DNA from: Spirochaetaceae bacterium
Lineage (GTDB): Bacteria; Spirochaetota; Spirochaetia; Treponematales; Treponemataceae
Length of the DNA stretch: 10,595 bases
Direction of reading: 5' to 3'
NCBI GenBank assembly: GCA_031272345.1
Contig: JAISTZ010000028.1
Location: 1 to 10,595 of the forward strand
This document shows positions 5,705 through 10,595 of this stretch, piece by piece. The position numbers and the translations under genes are program-made. The first letter of the stretch is position 1, and each line of letters starts with the position of its first letter. The notes under the pieces are model-generated. The model saw only the letters and a program-made list of their open reading frames with translations. It was not told the DNA's origin and searched no databases.

Positions 5705-6628
5705 ATGTTAAAGGGCAGGCATCTCATTGAACCGGACAATCTGACCACAGGGGAAATCGACGAAATTTGTCTGTTGGCGGAGCGCATGATTGTGGACTCC
5801 GCCTCCTATCGTGATATTTGCCGCGGGAAAATTCTCGCGGCTCTTTTTTTTGAGCCCAGCACCAGGACGCGCCTCTCCTTCGAGGCGGCCATGCAGCGCA
5901 TCGGGGGCAGCGTGATCGGCTTCTCGGACGCAGCGGTGAGTTCCGCCTCCAAGGGCGAAAGCCTGGCGGACACCATACGCACGGTTGCGGCCTACGCGGA
6001 CATCATCGCCATGCGGAATCCCAAGGAGGGGGCGGCCCTCCTGGCTTCCAGGGTGAGCAGATCCCCGGTGATCAACGCCGGGGACGGGGGCCACCACCAC
6101 CCCACCCAGACCCTGACGGACCTCATGACCATCCGGGCCCTGAAGGGCGCTTTTTCCGGGCTCACCGTCGGCCTCTGCGGGGACCTCAAGTTCGGGCGGA
6201 CCGTCCACAGCCTGGCAAAGGCCCTGAGCCGCTATCCGGGAAACCGGTTCGTCCTCATAAGCCCGGCGGAGCTCGCCATCCCGGACTACATCACCGGAGG
6301 GGTCTTCGCCCCGGCGGGGATCCCCTGGACGTCCTGCGAGCGCCTGGAGGACGTCATCGGCTCCCTGGACATCCTCTACATGACCCGGGTGCAGCGGGAG
6401 CGGTTCTTCAACGAGCAGGACTACATCCGCCTCAAGGACAGCTACATCCTGGATGCGGAAAAGATGAAGCTCGCCAGGGGGAACATGATCGTGCTCCACC
6501 CCCTCCCCAGGGTGAACGAGATCGCCCCGGAGGTTGACGCCGACCCCAGGGCCGCGTATTTTAAGCAGGTGCGGTACGGCATGTTCGTCCGCATGGCGCT
6601 CATCGCAAAGCTGCTGGGGGTGTTGTAA
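5705..6628 (+). CDS. pyrB: aspartate carbamoyltransferase, catalytic chain
   Basis: Condenses carbamoyl phosphate with L-aspartate to N-carbamoyl-L-aspartate, the committed step of pyrimidine synthesis. The 307 residues match the E. coli-type catalytic chain. The carbamoyl-phosphate site FFEPSTRTRLSFE is present (S52-T-R-T-R56), as are the SKGES loop (82-86, with K83 reaching into the neighbouring active site), DGGHHHPTQTLTDL and HPLPRV near the C-terminus. The chosen start at 5705 has AAGGGGG at 5694-5700 and follows the promoter; an upstream in-frame start at 5657 lies inside the promoter and is rejected. TAATG at the end couples it to pyrI, so a dodecameric, allosteric ATCase (two catalytic trimers, three regulatory dimers) is expected. 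Confidence 0.96.
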   Translation: MLKGRHLIEPDNLTTGEIDEICLLAERMIVDSASYRDICRGKILAALFFEPSTRTRLSFEAAMQRIGGSVIGFSDAAVSSASKGESLADTIRTVAAYADIIAMRNPKEGAALLASRVSRSPVINAGDGGHHHPTQTLTDLMTIRALKGAFSGLTVGLCGDLKFGRTVHSLAKALSRYPGNRFVLISPAELAIPDYITGGVFAPAGIPWTSCERLEDVIGSLDILYMTRVQRERFFNEQDYIRLKDSYILDAEKMKLARGNMIVLHPLPRVNEIAPEVDADPRAAYFKQVRYGMFVRMALIAKLLGVL

Positions 6629-7065
6629 TGCTGAACGTGGACACCATAAAAAACGGGCTGGTTATCGACCACATCCGGGCGGGCCTGGGCCCCGCGATCT
6701 TTTCCTGGCTCGGCCTGGACAGGGTGAGCTACAGCGCGGCCCTCATTATGAACGTGGCGTCCCCCACCATGGGCAAGAAGGACATCATCAAGGTCGACAA
6801 CATCATCAACATGGACTACTCGGTCCTGGGGTTCATCGACCCGAACATCACGGTGAATGTGGTGAAGGACGAGGTGATCGTGCGGAAGATCCGCCTCTCC
6901 CTGCCGGACAGGGTGGAGAACGTGATCAAGTGCAAGAACCCCCGGTGCATCACCTCAACCGAGCCCAATGTGCCCCACGTGTTCCGCCTGGTGAGCAGGG
7001 AAAGCGCCCAGTACCGGTGCGAATACTGCGACGAGCTGCATCATGCGGGAATTGGTTCTTTTTAA
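6628..7065 (+). CDS. pyrI: aspartate carbamoyltransferase, regulatory chain
   Basis: A regulatory subunit that binds nucleotide effectors (CTP, UTP and ATP in E. coli) and, through its zinc domain, links catalytic trimers. The 145 residues include the N-terminal nucleotide-binding domain (about 1-95) and a zinc domain with C102-x4-C107 and C131-x2-C134, the canonical four-cysteine site. The start ATG shares one base with the pyrB stop. Its last 23 nt overlap the start of pyrC, and those codons give a short HHAGIGSF tail beyond the last Cys pair. Presence of pyrI means the ATCase is probably feedback-regulated even though no transcriptional attenuator is seen. Confidence 0.95.
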   Translation: MLNVDTIKNGLVIDHIRAGLGPAIFSWLGLDRVSYSAALIMNVASPTMGKKDIIKVDNIINMDYSVLGFIDPNITVNVVKDEVIVRKIRLSLPDRVENVIKCKNPRCITSTEPNVPHVFRLVSRESAQYRCEYCDELHHAGIGSF

Positions 7066-8359
7066 CGCCCGCCTGGTTGACGCGGACACGGACGCCCCCG
7101 GTGCGGTTCTGGTACGGGACAGCAGGATAGCCGGAATAGTGACCACGGACCGCGCAGACAGCACGGACAGCATACACAAGGGTTTAACCGGGCTGTGCGG
7201 GACGGAGTTTGAATCCGTCGACTGCCGGGGCCTCACCCTCATGCCCGCCTTCATCGACATGCACACCCACTTCCGGTATCCCGGGCAGAGCGAGAAGGAA
7301 ACCCTGGAGACGGGGCTCCGGGCCGCCGTGGCCGGGGGGTACGGCGCTGTGGTCACCATGCCGAATACGAAGCCCCCGGTGTCGGATCCGGAGACGGCCC
7401 GCCGCATCCGGGAGGAGGCCGCGGCTTACGGGCTTGCGGAGGTGTTCCAAACCCTGAGCATCACGGAGGGGCAGATGGGGGAGACCCTTTCGCCCCTGGA
7501 ATCGCTTGAGGGCATCCCCGTGGTGAGCGAGGACGGGAAGGACGTGGAAGACCCGTCCCTCCTCATAGGGGCATTCAGGCTCTGCGCCCGGTCCGGCGCC
7601 CTGGTTGCGTGCCACTGCGAGGACTCATCCCTCTCCCGCGCGGCCCGCGTCTACGCCTCCCCTGCCCTCTCGCGCCTTGCCGAGGACGCCGCCACCGTGC
7701 GGAATCTTGCCCTTGCGGACGCGGCGGGCGCCGGGGGGCCGAAAAGCCGGATTCACATCTGCCACGTGAGCACGGAAACATCCCTGGAGGCCGTGGCCCA
7801 GGCAAAGGCGCGGGATCTCTCGGCGGTCTCCTGCGAGGTCACCCCCCATCACCTTGCCCTGAGCACGGACGGCGAGGACTCTCCCAGGCCGGCAAATCAG
7901 TCGCCCAGGCCGGTGAACCCGCCCCTCCGCCGCGCATCCGACCGCTCCGCCCTCGTCAGGGGGATTGCCTCCGGCCTGGTGGACGTCATCGCCACGGACC
8001 ACGCGCCCCACACGGCGGCAGACAAAGGGGCCGGCGCGCCGGGGTTTCCGGGCCTGGAGACCGCCTTCGCCGTGTGCAACACCGCGCTGGTTCACGGGGG
8101 GGTGATTACCCTGGGGCGGCTCTCGGAGCTCATGTCCGCCGCCCCCGCCCGGCTCCTGGGGCTGGACCACGAGCGGGGGCGGCTCCGGGAGGGCTTTCTT
8201 GCGGACCTGGTCCTCCTTGCTCCGGGGGAATCCTGGACCGTGGAGGGGGCGCGGTTTTTTACCAAGGGCAAGGGGTCGCCCTTCGAGGGGATGACTCTTA
8301 CGGGCAGGGTGCGCGGACTCTGGCTGCGGGGGGAGCGGGTGTTCCCGTTCAGTAGGTGA
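7043..8359 (+). CDS. pyrC: dihydroorotase (class I)
   Basis: A zinc amidohydrolase that reversibly cyclises N-carbamoyl-aspartate to dihydroorotate, the step after ATCase. The 438 residues form a TIM barrel with flanking beta-domain. Metal and substrate motifs are D72MHTHFR78, MPNTKPP (106-112), SEDG (162-165; usually SDDG in this class, with Asp bridging the metals), CHCED with H191, ICHVST with H241, EVTPHH, NPPLR, and ATDHAPH (317-323, D319). An extra segment of about 25 residues (about 35-60) lies in the N-terminal beta-domain, and a 7-residue tandem duplication precedes NPPLR. The start overlaps pyrI by 23 nt with only a weak GAG upstream, suggesting translational coupling. It ends the operon and overlaps the convergent minus-strand gene by 11 bp. 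Confidence 0.94.
   Translation: MRELVLFNARLVDADTDAPGAVLVRDSRIAGIVTTDRADSTDSIHKGLTGLCGTEFESVDCRGLTLMPAFIDMHTHFRYPGQSEKETLETGLRAAVAGGYGAVVTMPNTKPPVSDPETARRIREEAAAYGLAEVFQTLSITEGQMGETLSPLESLEGIPVVSEDGKDVEDPSLLIGAFRLCARSGALVACHCEDSSLSRAARVYASPALSRLAEDAATVRNLALADAAGAGGPKSRIHICHVSTETSLEAVAQAKARDLSAVSCEVTPHHLALSTDGEDSPRPANQSPRPVNPPLRRASDRSALVRGIASGLVDVIATDHAPHTAADKGAGAPGFPGLETAFAVCNTALVHGGVITLGRLSELMSAAPARLLGLDHERGRLREGFLADLVLLAPGESWTVEGARFFTKGKGSPFEGMTLTGRVRGLWLRGERVFPFSR
7880..7921 (+). repeat. imperfect 21-bp tandem duplication in pyrC
   Basis: Two adjacent 21-nt units (7880-7900 and 7901-7921) match at 16 of 21 positions and encode SPRPANQ then SPRPVNP, just before the conserved NPPLR. The second copy merges with that motif, so the first looks like the duplicated insert. 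The reading frame is kept. Confidence 0.6.
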
Positions 8360-9230
8360 ATTCGGCGGCGGGCGAATCGCCGCCGGCGGTGATCCCTTCC
8401 ACCTGTCCCGGATATTCGGTGATTTCGCCGTCCTTCTTCACGGTTACGGTGAACGCCGTCGGGCCGTGGTCCGCCTCATGGAACAAAAAATTCCGCACAA
8501 AGACCTTGTACGTCCCCCTGGGGGCGCTGTGTTCCCACAGGATATGCTCCACCGGCCTGTCTGTCTCACCGAATGAGTTCGTATTCACATCCATGAAACC
8601 GCCGGCAGAATCCGCCGGGTGGTCAAAATCTATTTCCTCCTCCGAGGGGGTTATCACGTGCAGGTCCAGGTCGTTCCGGTTGTTCCACAGGAGGGATACT
8701 TCCAGAACCCCGGACTTTGCGCGGGCTTTTTCGAGCCTTGCTTCAAGATCACCGGATTGTTTCCGTTTGACCGGCTCCCGCAGAGGTTCCCTCCCGGGCG
8801 CAGGCACACCCACAGGCGCGGGTTGTCCGGTCTGGGGTATGAACACGGGTTCAGGCTGTCCGGCCCGGGGTTCCCGTTGGAAGCCGGTGTCTGCGGGAGG
8901 ATTCCCGGCGGGGCGAATCCACATTTCCCTGAAGCCGAGGACTGCCAGCTTTTTTATCATATCCGGGACCTCCGCGGCCCCCGGAACGGTCACCAGCACC
9001 CGGGTAGCCCCCCCGTGGATTTCCGTGGTTCCCTGGATACCCGCCCTGGACAGCATTTGCAGCGCCCGGTTCACATATTTCTGGAAGACGAAAGCGCCCA
9101 CCTGGAGGACGAAGGGACCCCCATCCTTTGCTGAGGGCATGGTCCCTGTGATTGTTACGCCCTGGGCAGGGACGGAAAGAATCAGTATGACAAACATGGA
9201 AATGGACGCGAGACTTTTTTTCCCCATCAT
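8349..9230 (-). CDS. exported protein with SPOR-like domain and C-terminal YfaP/DUF2135-like domain
   Basis: A 293-residue protein. Residues 1-24 form a signal peptide (MMGKK, hydrophobic core, cleavage near SVPAQG), so it is periplasmic or envelope-located. Residues about 39-108 (PFVLQVGAF, RALQMLSRAG, TRVLVTVPG, then a second helix) look like a SPOR fold, which in known proteins binds denuded septal peptidoglycan. A Pro/Gly-rich linker (about 109-155) and a charged helix (about 157-173) lead to a C-terminal region starting LEVSLLWNNRNDLDLHV, with DVNTN, PVEHILW and PRGTYKVFV. That pattern, W then DLDLHV then a D/N-rich turn then VExIxW then P-G-Y-V, is what I know from the YfaP/DUF2135 group, whose function is unknown. 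The ATG overlaps the upstream stop (ATGATG), indicating coupling. Domain calls are by eye. Confidence 0.75.
   Translation of the reverse strand: MMGKKSLASISMFVILILSVPAQGVTITGTMPSAKDGGPFVLQVGAFVFQKYVNRALQMLSRAGIQGTTEIHGGATRVLVTVPGAAEVPDMIKKLAVLGFREMWIRPAGNPPADTGFQREPRAGQPEPVFIPQTGQPAPVGVPAPGREPLREPVKRKQSGDLEARLEKARAKSGVLEVSLLWNNRNDLDLHVITPSEEEIDFDHPADSAGGFMDVNTNSFGETDRPVEHILWEHSAPRGTYKVFVRNFLFHEADHGPTAFTVTVKKDGEITEYPGQVEGITAGGDSPAAEFTY
8363..8385 (+). terminator. strong GC hairpin just after pyrC
   Basis: CGGCGGCG (8363-8370), loop GGCGAAT, CGCCGCCG (8378-8385): a perfect 8-bp, all-GC stem beginning 4 nt after the pyrC TGA. No T-run follows. It lies inside the C-terminal codons of the convergent gene, so its sequence is also constrained by that protein. 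Confidence 0.4.
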
Positions 9231-9967
9231 TGATCGGTAGGACCGGTTTCCTCATAGGGCTTGACACCCGGTATGCTGATGTTGTCGGAGGAAGAAACAA
9301 GCTGGAACAGCAGGAAGGGGGCGTCGCCATCGTATATCACCTCATATTCCGTATCGTTCAGCAGGGTTTTTTCATCCTTTCTGTAGAGCAAATAGTATTG
9401 TTCAACGTCCCCTTCCTGACGGGTTTTAAACGCCAGGGATTCCAGGGGAAAGTCCTCACCCCCCGGATTGAAGGCCACCTTCAACAATCCCTTGCTCAAT
9501 TGGGCGTCCACGATTCGGCCTCTGGTTCCCTTTTTTATGCAGAAACTCTGCCTTCCCACTATTGTGAAAGAATTTTTTGAGAGCTTGAGATCCACATTCG
9601 TGGCCGACAGGGTGACTTCCTTGGAGAGGTAGACCCTGACTTCTTTTAAGTCCTCGTTGTTGCCGATTTTTTTTGTGATGAACTCCGTGAGGGGCTCCAC
9701 GGTTTCCACGGCGGTATTAAACCCCTCCTCGCGTCCCGCATCATGGCCTTTTTTATACCCCGCCGCAAAACCATCTTCGTAGGTTTTTGCGGGGGGGGCG
9801 GCGGCTACGGCTGGGGCCGGGGCGCTGACCGGGGCCGCAGATACGGCCGAACCGGCGGCGGGTTTGGCCGGAGTAACGGCGGATTTGGCCGGAGCTTCTT
9901 TCTTTCCCAGTGCAAAAACAGGGACGACGACAAGAAAACAACACAGACCGAAAAACACTTTTTTCAT
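9227..9967 (-). CDS. exported protein with GxxxG ladder and unrecognised beta-rich domain
   Basis: 246 residues from ATG 9967-9965, chosen over an in-frame start at 10000 because GGAAGGA sits about 6 nt upstream and the protein then opens with a signal peptide (MKK, hydrophobic core, VFA near 17-19, then LGKKE). The two Cys at 9-10 are inside the hydrophobic core and not a lipobox. An Ala/Pro linker (24-61) follows, then YEDGFAAGYKKGHDAGREEG (63-82) with Gly at 66, 70, 74, 78 and 82, a GxxxG ladder like the N-terminal helix of FliH/YscL proteins. The remaining ~160 residues are strand-rich and end ETGPTDQ; I do not recognise this domain. It is followed by the SPOR-like gene with a 4-nt overlap and driven by a near-consensus promoter bearing a dyad. 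Function unknown; a periplasmic or envelope role is inferred from the signal peptide. Confidence 0.75.
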   Translation of the reverse strand: MKKVFFGLCCFLVVVPVFALGKKEAPAKSAVTPAKPAAGSAVSAAPVSAPAPAVAAAPPAKTYEDGFAAGYKKGHDAGREEGFNTAVETVEPLTEFITKKIGNNEDLKEVRVYLSKEVTLSATNVDLKLSKNSFTIVGRQSFCIKKGTRGRIVDAQLSKGLLKVAFNPGGEDFPLESLAFKTRQEGDVEQYYLLYRKDEKTLLNDTEYEVIYDGDAPFLLFQLVSSSDNISIPGVKPYEETGPTDQ

Positions 9968-9995
9968 TTTTATCCTTCCCAAAATCACAAGTAGA

Positions 9996-10021
9996 GACAA
10001 ACCGTATAATACCGGTTTGTC
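9996..10021. promoter_or_regulatory. perfect 9-bp inverted repeat around the -10 box, likely operator
   Basis: GACAAACCG (9996-10004) and CGGTTTGTC (10013-10021) are exact reverse complements separated by 8 bp. The spacer contains the -10 of the minus-strand promoter; a bound dimeric regulator would block RNA polymerase. No U-run follows on either strand, which argues against a terminator. The spacer read on the plus strand is TATAAT (10005-10010), but no good -35 accompanies it. Confidence 0.6.
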
Positions 10022-10034
10022 AAAAACTTGTCAA
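10006..10034 (-). promoter_or_regulatory. promoter of the two-gene envelope operon
   Basis: On the minus strand, a perfect TTGACA (10034-10029), a 17-bp spacer, then TATTAT (10011-10006). This is the best match to the sigma70 consensus in the window. A second TTGACA occurs 11 nt further on inside the spacer. The start is expected near 9999, a 32-nt leader before ATG 9967. Confidence 0.75.
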
Positions 10035-10061
10035 GACGGCGGACAAAAATGTGTGCCTAAA

Positions 10062-10595
10062 TCATAATTCCGGTTCAGGTTCAGGTTCCAGCTCAGGCTC
10101 CGGTTCAGGCTCAAGCATGGGTTCAGGCTCAGGCTCAAGCGTGGGCTCCGGTTCGGGTTCAAGCACGGGTTCCGGTTCGGGCTCAAGCGCCGGTTCGGGC
10201 TCCGGGTCGGGTTCAAGCACGGGCTCCGGTTCGGGCTCAAGCACGGGTTCCGGTTCGGGTTCAAGCGTAGGCACAGGTTCCGGTTCAAGCACAGGTTCAG
10301 GTTCAAGCACGGGCTCCGGTTCGGGTTCAAGCACGGGTTCCGGTTCCGGCACAGGCTCCGGCTCGGATTCGCGCACAGACACGGGTACCCGTTCAGAGTC
10401 CGGCACCGGACCGGGCTCTACGGGGGGAACCGGCGTGGGCATGGGGACCTGAACGGGCACGACTGTGGGGACCGGCGCGGACACGGGGGTCTGGGCGGGC
10501 GCTGCCGCGGGGACCGGCGCGGACACGGGGGTCTGGGCGGGCGCTGCCGCGGGGACCGGCGCGGACACGGGGGCCTGGGCGGGCGCTGCCGCGGG
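10062..10595 (-). CDS. C-terminal part of a Pro/Ala- and Pro/Glu-repeat protein (partial)
   Basis: The minus frame is open to the right edge and ends at TGA 10064-10062, giving 177 visible residues; the start is outside the window. Reading from the edge inwards: 14-residue repeats of the type PAAAPAQTPVSAPV, a transition (PVPPVEPGPVPDSERVPVSVRE), then about 100 residues of EPEPEP with periodic VLEPE, TLEPE, ALEPE or MLEPE units, ending EPEL. Such Pro-Glu stretches are stiff, extended spacers in periplasmic or surface proteins; the functional domain must be upstream. The minus strand is preferred over the plus strand (which reads Gly-Ser repeats) because the base facing the Glu wobble position is a pyrimidine throughout, with one exception that gives Asp. 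The gene precedes the two-gene envelope operon by about 95 bp and may belong to the same module. Confidence 0.65.
   Translation of the reverse strand, partial: PAAAPAQAPVSAPVPAAAPAQTPVSAPVPAAAPAQTPVSAPVPTVVPVQVPMPTPVPPVEPGPVPDSERVPVSVRESEPEPVPEPEPVLEPEPEPVLEPEPVLEPEPVPTLEPEPEPVLEPEPEPVLEPDPEPEPALEPEPEPVLEPEPEPTLEPEPEPMLEPEPEPELEPEPEPEL
10065..10370. repeat. low-complexity hexanucleotide-based tandem repeat
   Basis: Degenerate repeats of GGYTCN on the plus strand (GARCCN on the minus strand), interrupted at roughly regular intervals by AGC-NNN units. Variation is nearly confined to third codon positions, which shows selection on a protein rather than a purely neutral microsatellite. Confidence 0.8.
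10471..10595. repeat. 42-bp tandem minisatellite, nearly three copies to the window edge
   Basis: Units begin at 10471, 10513 and 10555 and are 42 bp long, encoding 14 residues in the minus frame. The second copy matches the first and the third differs at one T-to-C position. The array continues past the right edge. Confidence 0.85.

Noticed and set aside
5708..6499. 263-residue minus-strand frame opposite pyrB
   Set aside because: Antisense of a fully recognised enzyme, with no start signals.
9996..10021. Inverted repeat as an intrinsic terminator for the Pro-Glu gene
   Set aside because: No T-run follows in the minus direction, and the dyad brackets a near-perfect -10, so an operator is the simpler reading.
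9910..10452. Plus-strand 180-residue Gly-Ser repeat frame
   Set aside because: It starts inside the antisense of an exported protein's signal peptide with no Shine-Dalgarno, and wobble usage fits the Pro-Glu reading on the minus strand.

Overview
The window is GC-rich, tightly packed bacterial chromosome. The most likely source is a spirochaete, and within that a Treponema-like organism. The hints are the rpsF-ssb-rpsR-rplI-dnaB order, an S18 carrying CxxC/CxxH cysteines, and exported proteins whose signal peptide ends in FALGKKE. This assignment is inferred from family impressions, not from a search. TGA acts as a stop here (cysK and pyrC end in it) and Trp is TGG, so the standard bacterial code applies.

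Layout, left to right. (1) 1-435: the 3' end of an unrecognised, beta-strand-rich, probably surface protein. (2) 520-2153: cysK (cysteine synthase) and lspA (lipoprotein signal peptidase), each with its own sigma70-type promoter. (3) 2057-2293, minus strand: a 78-residue very acidic protein with a near-consensus promoter, overlapping the lspA tail by 97 bp. (4) 2521-5639: the ribosomal/replication operon rpsF, ssb, rpsR, rplI, dnaB. The rplI gene has an in-frame TGA as its fifth codon, the most striking anomaly in the window. (5) 5705-8359: pyrB, pyrI, pyrC, a translationally coupled pyrimidine operon (ATCase catalytic chain, ATCase regulatory chain, dihydroorotase). (6) 8349-10595, minus strand: three exported or envelope-type proteins with Pro-rich linkers. 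These are a SPOR-like plus YfaP/DUF2135-like protein, a protein with a GxxxG ladder and an unrecognised beta-rich domain, and the C-terminal part of a Pro-Glu repeat protein whose start lies beyond the window.

Six promoters can be read with the same architecture (-35 close to TTGACA, 17-18 bp spacer, AT-rich -10). The minus-strand envelope pair has a perfect 9-bp inverted repeat wrapped around its -10 box, which looks like a repressor operator. Several gene ends carry a GC-rich hairpin directly at or after the stop codon but no U-tract.

How the genes work together: the ribosomal/replication operon supplies S6, SSB, S18, L9 and the replicative helicase. The pyr operon supplies steps 2 and 3 of UMP synthesis. 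LspA matures lipoproteins and fits a cell with many exported proteins, such as those at both window edges. I see no mobile element, CRISPR array, tRNA or rRNA. I did not find a clearly new defence or metabolic system. The best leads are the rplI nonsense codon, the operator-controlled envelope cluster, the putative leaderless lspA, and the acidic protein antisense to the lspA tail.
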